Shown here: piece after piece, positions 34,548-43,062 of the stretch
Numbering within the stretch: position 1 is the stretch's first letter
Layout of the letters: the number at the start of each line of letters is the position of its first letter
Source: Maritalea myrionectae DSM 19524
GTDB taxonomy: Bacteria > Pseudomonadota > Alphaproteobacteria > Rhizobiales > Devosiaceae
Assembly: GCF_000423365.1 (NCBI RefSeq)
Contig: NZ_AUHV01000002.1
Location: 248,001-312,000 of the forward strand
Direction of reading: 5' to 3'
Length of the DNA stretch: 64,000 nt
The notes under the pieces: generated by a model
Databases searched by the model: none
What the model saw: only the letters and a program-made list of their open reading frames with translations
Told to the model about the DNA's origin: nothing
Position numbers and translations under genes: made by a program

Positions 34548-35101
34548 AGCAGCTTATCTACCCAATTGTCTTGGTGATCACCGCTTTAGGTGTGGGATTT
34601 GGGCTGAGCTATTATAGCCTTGAACAAGGTCGCGAGCTGACCGCGACACATTATGGCGTTTGGTCCGGATGGCCCGAATTGGGCACAGCGCAAATTGATC
34701 CCTATGCCCGCGCTCATTTGGCCCGCCAAGGTATGTTGCCGCTCGGCAAAGGCGAAGGCGTGCGGTTTTTTGCTCAAAGAGACACAAATGGCGACACATT
34801 GAGCGGCCGTTGTGAATATAGTGTGCGCGGGCACATGCCCAATCATGCGCTTTGGACCATCCAGGTGCGCGATCCCGGCACAAACCAAGTGTTCGGACAT
34901 GCGGAAAGTGGCCAAATGCAATTTTCATCGGATGGCGCATTTGACTTGGCCATCGCACCCAAGGTCAAACCCGGCAATTGGGTCAACACCGATCGATTGG
35001 GGCGTATTGAGTTGCTCCTCACTCTATATGATACCAACGCATTCACCAATTTGGGTTCTGAAGAAATCGAACTGCCACAAGTGCAATTGGAGGCCTGTTG
35101 A
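34544..35101 (+). CDS. DUF1214 membrane-anchored protein
   Basis: The 185-residue protein has one N-terminal membrane helix (LIYPIVLVITALGVGFGLSYY) and a DUF1214-type beta domain outside (WTIQVRDPGTNQVFGHAES, then PGNWVNTDRLGRIELLLTLYD in part). It begins with GTG inside the penicillin-binding protein stop and ends 1 nt before the DUF1254 gene. DUF1254 and DUF1214 are often two halves of one protein, so the two short products may work together at the envelope. No enzymatic role is known. Confidence 0.85.
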   Translation: MKQLIYPIVLVITALGVGFGLSYYSLEQGRELTATHYGVWSGWPELGTAQIDPYARAHLARQGMLPLGKGEGVRFFAQRDTNGDTLSGRCEYSVRGHMPNHALWTIQVRDPGTNQVFGHAESGQMQFSSDGAFDLAIAPKVKPGNWVNTDRLGRIELLLTLYDTNAFTNLGSEEIELPQVQLEAC

Positions 35102-35652
35102 TGGCGCGGTTTGCACTTTGGCTTTTGGCCGGACTGATATTGGGCGGCATTATTCATCTCAGCGTTATTTTGCTGGTGCCCAGCTTTGCAGAGCGAGATG
35201 CATGGTCGCGGCTTGCGGGCATCGCCCCGGATCAAGCATTTGTTGCGCTTGATCCTGATGACAATGAATTAGGACGCGCGCTGCAGCTTGACCCTGCCCT
35301 GAACTATGGCATTTGTCAGTTTGATTTGGCGCGAGGGCCAATTTTTATTGACGGCAATTTACCCCATAGTTTTTGGTCAGTGGCCATCGCAGCACGTGAT
35401 GGACGCGTGATTTATTCAACCACCAGTCGTGCTGGCAGTGGCGACAACATCAAGATTGGCGTGTTCAACCCCGTTCAATCGCGCCTCTTGGCGGAAGAAG
35501 GCTTGGAAATCGGGCAAGGATTTTTGATCGTGAACGCACCAACCGACCAGCTTACGGCCATAATACGCCTTTGGCCGGAGCATGATGCGTTGAAAACACG
35601 TTACGATGAAGCGTTAAGCCAAATCAGCTGCACACATGATGCGGCTATTTAA
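35101..35652 (+). CDS. DUF1254 membrane-anchored protein
   Basis: The 183-residue protein has an N-terminal membrane helix (FALWLLAGLILGGIIHLSVILLV in part) and a soluble domain of the DUF1254 type, with DPALNYGICQFDL and FWSVAIAARDG. Its ATG overlaps the DUF1214 stop by 1 nt (TGATG). It converges on the next gene with an 8-nt overlap of the two coding ends. Function unknown, probably envelope-related from its operon with a peptidoglycan synthase. Confidence 0.82.
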   Translation: MARFALWLLAGLILGGIIHLSVILLVPSFAERDAWSRLAGIAPDQAFVALDPDDNELGRALQLDPALNYGICQFDLARGPIFIDGNLPHSFWSVAIAARDGRVIYSTTSRAGSGDNIKIGVFNPVQSRLLAEEGLEIGQGFLIVNAPTDQLTAIIRLWPEHDALKTRYDEALSQISCTHDAAI

Positions 35653-36526
35653 GAATGACCGCTTCTTCGGGGGTGTTGTAATCCATATTTTCATAGCGGG
35701 ATTGAAGCGCAGGTAGCTCTTGGTGCGCCTTATAGGTTTGGTCAGTGAATGGATCACAGAACTCACCTTGTTTGGCGCGGTCTACGAAAACGGCCAATCG
35801 GTTCAGAGCAACATTTGATAGGCCAGCTTCTTGATGCGGCGTTTCCACAAGCAGTCGATTTAGCGCTACATCATAGCTCTTATAGCGATAATCCAAAGCG
35901 CGTGTGAACCATGCAATCACATTGGCATTTTCAAATTCACGCGCCCGCACTTCTTTGCGCACCGCATCATTGTTCGGATAAAGGCCTTTAAGCGCCACAG
36001 TGCGGCGACGTTCAATTTCCATAACCTCGCAAATGGCGTGGAAAGTGCCCGGCACGGTTTTCAAATCAGTCCGCGCATCTTCTGCGATTGTGACATATCG
36101 GGTGGTGGTTGAATTATAGTCCGAAAGGCGCAAATGGGTGTAATAGCGGTCTGTTGTGTAGGAAAGGTCCGTTGGTTCGGTTAACCGGGTGCGCTGCAGC
36201 TCGACTGCGGCGTCAAACATCCAGTCATTTGCGTGGGGGGCAATCAAGAATCGCCATACGCGATTGCGCATGAGCTTTTCTTCATCAGTCAGTATAAACC
36301 GCGAAACGGGTTCACCCCGTTCATTCGCCACCATGGCACCAACGCGCGGCAAAATCTCGTCATGAATGACGCTATCTTCGGCGCGACCAAAGTCACCGAC
36401 CGGACGCGCGCACGCGTTCAGGGCCAGCAATGGCACCAATAAAGTCAGCATAGCCTTAAATCTAGTGCGGTTTACGCACCTTATTTTTCCGGCGTTTTTG
36501 ATCACTTGCGCTGTTGGCTCGTTCAT
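35645..36526 (-). CDS. Putative lipoprotein of unknown function
   Basis: The product has 293 residues from an ATG at 36526 with an AGG site. A second start at 36451 would give a clean lipoprotein signal (MLTLLVPLLALNAC) with lipobox LNAC. That suggests the mature protein is lipidated and faces the periplasm. The rest is mostly helical and charged, with VWRFLIAPHANDWMFD and ENANVIAWFTRALDYRYKSYD in part, and no known motif. It is conserved-looking but not recognised. Confidence 0.68.
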   Translation of the reverse strand: MNEPTAQVIKNAGKIRCVNRTRFKAMLTLLVPLLALNACARPVGDFGRAEDSVIHDEILPRVGAMVANERGEPVSRFILTDEEKLMRNRVWRFLIAPHANDWMFDAAVELQRTRLTEPTDLSYTTDRYYTHLRLSDYNSTTTRYVTIAEDARTDLKTVPGTFHAICEVMEIERRRTVALKGLYPNNDAVRKEVRAREFENANVIAWFTRALDYRYKSYDVALNRLLVETPHQEAGLSNVALNRLAVFVDRAKQGEFCDPFTDQTYKAHQELPALQSRYENMDYNTPEEAVILK

Positions 36527-36741
36527 AACGTATACCTGGAAAAATAACGATATTTTCCGCGTTCCCACTTAATTTATGTGCTCGCGAAATTCGGCGCTGC
36601 GGTTGAAATGATAATACTTTCCCCATGGGGGCCTCTTTTTGAAAAAATCTGTGTCTATGTCGTCATAAAGCTCTCGATACTCACAATCGGAAATACGAAC
36701 ATGTTAATGTTTGTGCAAAAATGATTAAGAAATCGTCAAGG

Positions 36742-36757
36742 TTAATAGTCTGCTAAC
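36742..36757 (+). promoter_or_regulatory. CtrA-like box upstream of the DUF2336 gene
   Basis: The sequence TTAATAGTCTGCTAAC is one base away from the CtrA consensus TTAA-N7-TTAAC. It lies 64 nt before the likely start of the DUF2336 gene, in an AT-rich stretch with no other gene, where a cell-cycle-regulated promoter would be expected. Confidence 0.35.
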
Positions 36758-36820
36758 GAATTAATGAAAAAAGTGGGTAAGTGATTTGTTTTGACCCACT
36801 TTGGTAAAATCAGGCAAGAG

Positions 36821-37978
36821 ATGATCGGCTTCCAACCCTACGAAACGTTTAAATTGTTAATCGAGAACGGCGGCATTGAACGCGCGAACACCCTGTTGGT
36901 GGCCGCTTGCGACGCATTTGCACAGCGGCCTAAGCCCGACTATGCGGAGCTGCAACAGTTTGAAGAATTGGCAGAACGGCTGTTTCCATCGGCCGAATCG
37001 GAGGCCCGCACACGCGCCGCGCTCAAATTAATGAACGCACCTTACCTGTCGCCACGGCTGGAAAGGTTGGTGATGGACAATATCGGCGAGGATGTGGATC
37101 AGTTCTTGTCTGAAAGTGAAGAAGTCTCTGACGACATTTTGTTGTCGATCATTGCCAAGAATGACGCTGACCAGATTGCTAAAATTGCCACGCGGCCCAA
37201 TTTGAGCAGCAAGCTGGTCGCCACCCTCTTCCCCATCAATAGCCGCAAGGTTTATCGCGCACTGGCAGCCAACCCCTCTATTGAGTTTAAAGGCCCCTAT
37301 TTGCGCGCGATCTCAAAAGCTGCGGGCATGGATCAAAAAGTGGCTTGGTCCCTCGCCGCGCGTGATGATTTCGACAAGGCCTATTTGCTACACGCCTTCT
37401 TTGATCTGAAAGAATCAGATCGGATCAAGGTGCTGGCAGCATTCGAGAATCGCTATACGCCTAAAACGCCGATGCACCGCACGTTTGAGCATATTTCAGT
37501 CGCCACCAGCGAATTCACCCAAGCCATGATGAAGCTGCTTTCGAAGAATCAGCGCCCAAAGGTCACTCGGCTGTTGAGCCAGGTTACTGGCCTCGATGAA
37601 CTGAAATGTGGCGAAATTGCCCATGATGTGAGCGGCGCAGCGCTCTTTGTGGTGTTGCGTGCATTCGGTTGCAAAGCGCAGGATGGCTTGAAAGTGCTGA
37701 TCCACGCCAGTTCGCGCGATCGCGACAATTCCAAAGATTTGAAGCAATACGCACATTTGTTCCAGCATCTAAAACCCGAAGCCATGGTGTTTATTCTTTC
37801 GCTTTGGCGCGGCGATGTTGAATTGAGCGATCTGGATAAGAAAACTGAGCATATGCCGGCCGGACGCCAAAGCATCCGCACATTGGCGGCTGCCTCCGCA
37901 GCAAAACAACGGGCGCAAAGCTCGGATGTTCTGGATCGTGCTGCAAATGCGGTTAGTCGCTTGCGCAATTCGCGCTAG
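36821..37978 (+). CDS. DUF2336 protein
   Basis: The 385-residue, almost wholly alpha-helical protein matches the DUF2336 family of alphaproteobacteria. HEAT-like helical repeats are visible: SDDILLSIIAKNDADQIAKIA, RKVYRALAANP and KVAWSLAARDD (each given in part). The C-terminal third is basic. The family is uncharacterised; some members link to cell-cycle or motility regulation. The start at 36821 follows AGGCAAGAG; a longer TTG start at 36791 is less likely. The gene stands alone, with a CtrA-like box upstream, and converges with the DUF1491 gene. Confidence 0.85.
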   Translation: MIGFQPYETFKLLIENGGIERANTLLVAACDAFAQRPKPDYAELQQFEELAERLFPSAESEARTRAALKLMNAPYLSPRLERLVMDNIGEDVDQFLSESEEVSDDILLSIIAKNDADQIAKIATRPNLSSKLVATLFPINSRKVYRALAANPSIEFKGPYLRAISKAAGMDQKVAWSLAARDDFDKAYLLHAFFDLKESDRIKVLAAFENRYTPKTPMHRTFEHISVATSEFTQAMMKLLSKNQRPKVTRLLSQVTGLDELKCGEIAHDVSGAALFVVLRAFGCKAQDGLKVLIHASSRDRDNSKDLKQYAHLFQHLKPEAMVFILSLWRGDVELSDLDKKTEHMPAGRQSIRTLAAASAAKQRAQSSDVLDRAANAVSRLRNSR

Positions 37979-38316
37979 GCGGACGATTCACTCACGTTTA
38001 AACCAATATCCGTGTCGCGGGTTTCAAGGCTGATGACCCAGAAATCGGGGTCAAATGCTTGCTCCTGCTGGATGCGTGCGTTTACATCCTGATAGGTGGC
38101 GTGGTCAAAACGAGCTTCAAAAATACGCTCCTGGCTATCAGGTTCGAGCTGCATGGCGGGCACATAAAGGCTGCTGCTGCCATCCAGATGATCAACTTCA
38201 ATCCAGATTTGGCCCGCAATCTCATCGCCACGCTGTCGGATGACGCACATATTTCCCCGCTGGGTGTGCAGCCGCACAAAGGCCGAAACCCATAGATCTG
38301 CGCGTAAGCGTTTCAT
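37975..38316 (-). CDS. DUF1491 family protein
   Basis: The 113-residue protein matches DUF1491: RLRADLWVSAFVRLHTQRG, GQIWIEVDHLDG and a C-terminal FDPDFWVISLETRD. It is a small cytosolic protein without known activity. It follows the peptidoglycan-binding protein gene by 12 nt, which in turn follows a histidine kinase, an order I regard as conserved in Hyphomicrobiales. Its stop overlaps that of the DUF2336 gene by 4 nt. Confidence 0.85.
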   Translation of the reverse strand: MKRLRADLWVSAFVRLHTQRGNMCVIRQRGDEIAGQIWIEVDHLDGSSSLYVPAMQLEPDSQERIFEARFDHATYQDVNARIQQEQAFDPDFWVISLETRDTDIGLNVSESSA

Positions 38317-38328
38317 GTGTTCCCGGTG

Positions 38329-39204
38329 CTATTCAAAGCTGGCATTGGCCGCGAGCAGCATATCAAACAGTTCTGGCGAAATTTCTCCAGTTTCGCGATA
38401 ATTGTTGAACACCTCAAATTGACGGATTGCGCGTTCGGTTTGTGCACCGGGCACCCCATCAATGGCGCCTTGCAAGAAGCCAAGTGAATAAAGCCCCTTT
38501 TGGATTTTGATCACATATTCGCGGGAATAGCTTTGTGTGCTGGCTTGCGGTTGCTCCTCAACCGCCCGCATGGCGATTTCAGCCAGTGGATCATTGGTTG
38601 CGCTTGCCGCAGGTGCGCTGGCCGGTGCCGCGCTCTGAGCGCCGCTCACAACATTTTCCAGCTTGGTCAACAGCTCGTCACTGACTGCGCCTGTTGGTGT
38701 CAGACCATATTGGCTCTCAAAAGCTCGTATCGCCGTTGCGGTTTTCGGTCCGTAATAGCCGTCGACCGTCTCCTTAAAGATGCCGAGCTTGGCCAGGTTT
38801 TTTTGCACATTGAATGTGGTTGGGTTGCCAGTCACCTCGGCCGGAATGCGAACAGGGGTCGTGTTCGGCGCCGAAATTGAACTGGTGGGCGCGTTATCTG
38901 TTGCCGGGGCCGGTTGTACTACGCTGCGCTGAACGGGCGCTGGTGGCACGATTGCGGGAGGCGTTGCGGTTGTTTCGGTCTGGGCCTCAGCTTCAACTGC
39001 ACCCCAAAATGGCGCAGGATGCAGATTTTTTTGGCCATAAAGCGCATTCCAACCCGAGACGCCAATCCCGACAGTCAGCAAGACAGTGCAAATTGTATTT
39101 GTTGGGTGGGTGCGCACGAATGCCCATGCGCCACTCAAAATCTGCATGGTGACCCCTTGAATATCTCGCTCATCTCCTGAATGTCCAACGCTATATGCGC
39201 TCAT
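38329..39204 (-). CDS. Membrane-anchored peptidoglycan-binding protein
   Basis: The 291-residue protein has one membrane helix (about residues 36-55), a Pro/Ala/Thr-rich periplasmic linker and two PG_binding_1 repeats: NLAKLGIFKETVDGYYGPKT in part, and LYSLGFLQGAIDGVPGAQT. It should bind the cell wall. The start at 39204 follows AGGGGATCGGGG. It lies 15 nt after the histidine kinase gene and shares its operon with DUF1491, suggesting a link between the kinase and the envelope or division site. Confidence 0.9.
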   Translation of the reverse strand: MSAYSVGHSGDERDIQGVTMQILSGAWAFVRTHPTNTICTVLLTVGIGVSGWNALYGQKNLHPAPFWGAVEAEAQTETTATPPAIVPPAPVQRSVVQPAPATDNAPTSSISAPNTTPVRIPAEVTGNPTTFNVQKNLAKLGIFKETVDGYYGPKTATAIRAFESQYGLTPTGAVSDELLTKLENVVSGAQSAAPASAPAASATNDPLAEIAMRAVEEQPQASTQSYSREYVIKIQKGLYSLGFLQGAIDGVPGAQTERAIRQFEVFNNYRETGEISPELFDMLLAANASFE

Positions 39205-39219
39205 ATCCCCGATCCCCTT

Positions 39220-41034
39220 TTAGCTTACTTTTGCGGCTTTTTCTTGTTCAGCTTCCTTGGCGGCCCGTTCCGCTTCGGCTTTGAACTGCATGTCGCTGAT
39301 CGCCTCAACGTTTTCGGCTACATCGTCCAAGGTTTGTTCTGCGTTTACTGGCAACAACACGCTCATGGTTGTGCCCTGCTTCAGGCGAGATTTGATTTTA
39401 AACTCGCCGCCATGCAATGCGGTTAAACCTTGCACAATAGACAATCCCAAGCCTGTGCCTTCATATTCGCGTGTGAGGCCATTGTTCGCCTGGAAGAAAG
39501 GCTCACCAATACGTTCAATATCCGTTTGCGCAATACCGATACCTTGATCGAGCACGCTAAGCTCAATGCGTGTGCCCATGGGCCGGATACGCAAGGTCAC
39601 TGTCGCGCCTTCCGGACTAAACTTGATGGCGTTCGACAGCAGATTGATCAAAATCTGACGGCAGGCCCGTTCATCTGCCACCATGGGCGGCAAATATTTG
39701 CCCTGCTCGGCATTTAACGTAATGTTTTTGGCCTGCGCCGCGCTGGCGACAATGGCAAAGCACGGTTCGATCAATGCAGCCGGATCGAATTGATTGGTCT
39801 GCAGCTCGAACTTCCCGGCTTCAATCTTTGACATATCCAACAACATGTTCACCGTATCCAGCAAATGCACACCGCTTTGGCGGATCATGGTCACATATTC
39901 TTGGTGGTCTTTGCTCAGCTCACCGCCAATGTTGTTCAACATCATATCTGAGAAGCCAACAACAGCGTTGAGTGGTGTGCGCAACTCATGCCCCATGGTC
40001 GCCAAAAAGCGCGATTTGGACTGGTTCGCCTGCTCTGCTGCCAGGTGGGCTTTTTGGGTGATCACTTCTTGATCTTTACGTGCGGTGATGTCGCGAATGA
40101 TTGCCACAACTTCATGACCCGCTCCAGCACTGTCTGCTTCTTGCACCGGCGACAAGGAAACCTCGACCCAAATAAAGCTATATTGCTCTTCACGCACGCA
40201 TTGCATCCGCATTTCCACACTGCGCGGCACACCTTTAACGCGCGCCTCATCCAAGGCCTTCAAATAGCCGGGACGGTCTAGAATATGAATACGTTCAACA
40301 AATCCGTTGCCCGCCAATTCATAGCGTTTGCACCCGAAGAATGCCTCGGCTGTGTGTGAAAGATAGGTTAGCTCACCTTCGCTTGTGTATTTGGCGACGG
40401 CGTCCTGCACGCTTTCCACCAAATGCTTGAAGGCCCGCACTTGGGATTTCGAATGCGTGTAATAAGCTTCCCGCAGCAGTGCCAAGGACACACCGACAAA
40501 GCCCAAAGGGATCATGACATAGAGAACTGAAAGGTCGAGGTGGCTCGCGACAATTTTGGGCTCACCGCTGAAGGCTTGGATCAGCAGGCCGCCCTGCAGG
40601 GCAAAACCAACAATCGCAATGCCCGCCACCGCTTTGGTGGTTTTGGAGTCACCCAACAAATAGGCATAGAGCGCGGCGATCGCCGCAACCGCCATGCCAA
40701 TTGTGCCATCCTGCACATCCAATAGCGTCACGCAAACGCCCATACCGGTCAAGGCCAAGAGTTGAACAAGCATTGCCCAGCGCACATTGCCGCTGTGCGC
40801 CAATTGCCATGAGACCAGGGAGCCAATCGCCAATGGAACAGCGTGGAACACCAATTGCATATCTTGGTGCAAGGCGAGCATCGCCGCGAACGGCACAGCA
40901 AACGCAACAAGAGCCAATCCCAAAATCGCATTGGATTGGATTACCCGTTGTCGCAACTGGTCGACACTGTCATGAACGGCCCCATTTCGGGGTGACCGAT
41001 ACGCCTCTTGTATCTTGGTCAAGGGATTACGCAT
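39220..41034 (-). CDS. PAS-containing histidine kinase, DivJ/PleC-like
   Basis: The 604-residue membrane kinase has about six N-terminal membrane helices, a PAS domain (FKHLVESVQDAVAKYTSEGEL in part), a dimerisation helix with FLATMGHELRTPLNAVVGFS in which the His is phosphorylated, and an ATPase domain with N box NLLSNAIKFS and G box GTGLGLSIV. The GHELRTPLNAVVGFS type of helix is shared with cell-cycle kinases that act on DivK. A DivJ role is inferred from architecture and from CtrA-type sites in the window. The start at 41034 was preferred over an upstream reading at 41145. Confidence 0.85.
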   Translation of the reverse strand: MRNPLTKIQEAYRSPRNGAVHDSVDQLRQRVIQSNAILGLALVAFAVPFAAMLALHQDMQLVFHAVPLAIGSLVSWQLAHSGNVRWAMLVQLLALTGMGVCVTLLDVQDGTIGMAVAAIAALYAYLLGDSKTTKAVAGIAIVGFALQGGLLIQAFSGEPKIVASHLDLSVLYVMIPLGFVGVSLALLREAYYTHSKSQVRAFKHLVESVQDAVAKYTSEGELTYLSHTAEAFFGCKRYELAGNGFVERIHILDRPGYLKALDEARVKGVPRSVEMRMQCVREEQYSFIWVEVSLSPVQEADSAGAGHEVVAIIRDITARKDQEVITQKAHLAAEQANQSKSRFLATMGHELRTPLNAVVGFSDMMLNNIGGELSKDHQEYVTMIRQSGVHLLDTVNMLLDMSKIEAGKFELQTNQFDPAALIEPCFAIVASAAQAKNITLNAEQGKYLPPMVADERACRQILINLLSNAIKFSPEGATVTLRIRPMGTRIELSVLDQGIGIAQTDIERIGEPFFQANNGLTREYEGTGLGLSIVQGLTALHGGEFKIKSRLKQGTTMSVLLPVNAEQTLDDVAENVEAISDMQFKAEAERAAKEAEQEKAAKVS

Positions 41035-41261
41035 TACTTTTCCGCTTGATGCCTTTTTTTGGTTGGCTCCACCATGACAATAAGAATCTAAAGGGGTATT
41101 AAACGGCGACCGCCCAGCCAGCGAAAAGGGCTGATTTAGCGACACTTTTATCTAGTGTGGTAAACAAAGTGTTTTATTACTACCGAACGGCACAGTCCGC
41201 AGGACCAAAGCTAAGTAAATCTCGCGGTTAGGCATCTGTTCTGACATCACGGCCCTTTAAT

Positions 41262-41894
41262 TCAGGACCGTATCTCTTCCAACAATGTGCCCAACCGTTT
41301 GCGTTCACCCCGCGCACGAATCTGTCGCGCCACTGCTGCATCCGGGCGAAGAACCCACCCTTGGTGATCTGATTTCACGTCAAATCTTCGCTTTGCACCG
41401 ACGGGCAAATTTTCTGACCCATAGCTGGCGATGACCTTGATTTCGAGGCTCTCGATTGCGGGCCAATCCGCCTCATCAGGCATGTCAGTGTCTTTGGTGT
41501 AGCGCAAGGCATGTGCAATCATCTCTTTAAATGACCCCATGTCGCGAACCTTGCCAGGGTCAAGCGGGCCTTGTCGGCTCCAAAGGTCGACATCTGATGG
41601 GTTGTCCCATTTCTCAAAGCCTTCAATTTCAGTGATGGGGTAGCTGTTCAAGTCGTCAGGAGTTTTCAGCTCAATCATTAAGCTCAAGAGATAAATCGGC
41701 TCTGAACTCATGTTGCAAACCAGGCAACGCGACTGCAAATTATCGACACCGCTGCGGGTGATCATAATTTTTGACCGCGTCTGTCGGTGATAGCTTGAAA
41801 CCAAAACCTGCAAATAACCAATCCAGATCAAAAGCATGGCGATATTCGTGGCCGAATTGATAATTCGACTATGCGCAAATAACCATTCGATCAT
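41262..41894 (-). CDS. Membrane-anchored protein of unknown function
   Basis: The 210-residue protein has one N-terminal membrane helix (INSATNIAMLLIWIGYLQVL) and a cytosolic or periplasmic domain of about 170 residues. A CLVCNMSSEPIYLLSL segment holds two cysteines spaced CxxC, and the C-terminus is basic. I do not recognise a family. A good ribosome site (AGAGGCGAAG) precedes the ATG. It stands alone, with 227 nt and no gene between it and the kinase downstream. Confidence 0.7.
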   Translation of the reverse strand: MIEWLFAHSRIINSATNIAMLLIWIGYLQVLVSSYHRQTRSKIMITRSGVDNLQSRCLVCNMSSEPIYLLSLMIELKTPDDLNSYPITEIEGFEKWDNPSDVDLWSRQGPLDPGKVRDMGSFKEMIAHALRYTKDTDMPDEADWPAIESLEIKVIASYGSENLPVGAKRRFDVKSDHQGWVLRPDAAVARQIRARGERKRLGTLLEEIRS

Positions 41895-42174
41895 CTTCGC
41901 CTCTTTTCTTTGCGTTGGTCAAAGTTCTGCGTTTCAAATGCCTGCAACACTTATGACCAACGATCTTTTCGAAAAGTCGTTCCACTACTTCGATCTGATA
42001 AATCTCATAGTCACCGGGGCATGCAGCCCCTCCCAAACCGGCCACCAGACGTGCTTTTGCGCAAAAAAATGTATTTGTATAAAATTTTATCAAAATTCTG
42101 AATTTCGGTTTTACAGCTGTTGGTTATGTTGGCTCCAATGATTTTTTAAGTTGAGAAAAAACGGGGGAGCCAAA

Positions 42175-42468
42175 GTGTTTATATTACGCTGTTCATTCTG
42201 GCTGCTGATCGGATTTCTAGTGATCAAACCCTTCGCGTTTGAGCCTGAACAAGCCTCAAAAGCTCTAGCAAATGCGGCGGTCAATGGGGCCACCGACTTT
42301 GTTGTTCAAAACGCAGGTCATCTCAACTGTACCGATATTGGTTGCAGCAGCATGAAGAACATTGTTGTCGCCAGTGCTTTGGCCTCCAAGCCGTTGAATA
42401 ACCCTACTCTATCAGACGGGATGGCATCGTTCCCCGTACCGCCACCACGTCCCGATTGGGCAGGTTAA
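42175..42468 (+). CDS. Small DUF5330-like exported or membrane protein
   Basis: The 97-residue protein begins with a GTG behind a perfect GGGGGAG site and has an N-terminal hydrophobic helix (CSFWLLIGFLVIKPFAF) typical of short rhizobial DUF5330 proteins. A central region with two cysteines (HLNCTDIGCSS) and a Pro-rich tail (PVPPPRPDW) follow. It is probably anchored in the inner membrane facing the periplasm. Assignment to DUF5330 is by overall layout only. Its transcript ends in the hairpins at 42479-42563. Confidence 0.65.
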   Translation: MFILRCSFWLLIGFLVIKPFAFEPEQASKALANAAVNGATDFVVQNAGHLNCTDIGCSSMKNIVVASALASKPLNNPTLSDGMASFPVPPPRPDWAG

Positions 42469-42478
42469 ACTGAAAACG

Positions 42479-42563
42479 AGACCGCATCACTTCCCCGATG
42501 CTACTCCAAATGCGGTCTTATTCTGAGCCGTGCACCTTCCCCAGGTGCCACGGCTCTTTTTTT
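42479..42563 (+). ncRNA. Candidate small RNA with two C-rich hairpin loops
   Basis: Two strong hairpins follow each other. Arms AGACCGCAT (42479-42487) and ATGCGGTCT (42510-42518) enclose a loop with CACTTCCCCG. The second, 42525-42556 (GAGCCGTG and CACGGCTC plus inner pairs), encloses TTCCCCA and ends in seven T residues, an intrinsic terminator. Paired loops with CTTCCCC resemble the anti-Shine-Dalgarno loops of several alphaproteobacterial small RNAs. The 5' end and promoter are not clear. It could be only the 3' end of the preceding gene. Confidence 0.45.
42525..42563 (+). terminator. Intrinsic terminator before sufE
   Basis: A 12-bp interrupted stem (outer arms GAGCCGTG/CACGGCTC at 42525-42532 and 42549-42556, inner arms CACC/GGTG) closes a 7-nt loop and is followed by TTTTTTT. 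It should end transcripts from the DUF5330-like gene 60 nt upstream and isolate sufE. Confidence 0.88.
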
Positions 42564-42625
42564 ATGGTGCCGGGTGGTCAAATCAGTCCGATTTGGTTAT
42601 CAAATCTGGGCAAAAGGAGCGCGCC

Positions 42626-43036
42626 ATGACATTTGACGACATCAAAGAAAATCTCGAATTTCTGGATGATTGGGAAGACCGCTACAAATATGTCATCGAA
42701 TTGGGACAATCCCTCCCCCCTTTGCCCGAAGAGGCCTATAGCCCGGCAAATAAAGTCGAGGGATGTGTTTCTCAGGTTTGGTTGACCTCTGATTTCGAAG
42801 AGGTCGATGGAAAGCGCGTATTGATCCTAAAAGGCGATAGCGATGCCATGATCGTAAAGGGTTTGGTTGCGATCGTCATTGCCTATTTTTCCGGCCATAG
42901 CAAAGATCAGATCGCAGAGCTTGATGCAGAACGCGACTTTGCGGCCATCGGATTGCAGGAGCATTTGACCACACAACGCGCCAATGGCCTGCGCGCAATG
43001 ATCCAGCGGGTCGAAGCTGTGGCAGCGGCGGGATAA
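42626..43036 (+). CDS. sufE: Cysteine desulfurase activator SufE
   Basis: The 136-residue protein accepts sulfur from cysteine desulfurase SufS for iron-sulfur cluster assembly. The sulfur-accepting Cys47 is in the family motif VEGCVSQVW, and the C-terminal SAYFSGHS-type helix (IAYFSGHSKDQI) is present. The start at 42626 follows AAAGGAG. It stands apart from any suf operon, as in other rhizobia. Confidence 0.95.
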   Translation: MTFDDIKENLEFLDDWEDRYKYVIELGQSLPPLPEEAYSPANKVEGCVSQVWLTSDFEEVDGKRVLILKGDSDAMIVKGLVAIVIAYFSGHSKDQIAELDAERDFAAIGLQEHLTTQRANGLRAMIQRVEAVAAAG

Positions 43037-43062
43037 CGCCTCCAGCCGCACCACCGCGTCAT

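Noticed and set aside
41836-42141. Possible 101-codon gene upstream of the DUF5330-like gene
   Set aside because: It begins inside the divergent membrane-protein gene, shows no ribosome site, and its composition looks non-coding.
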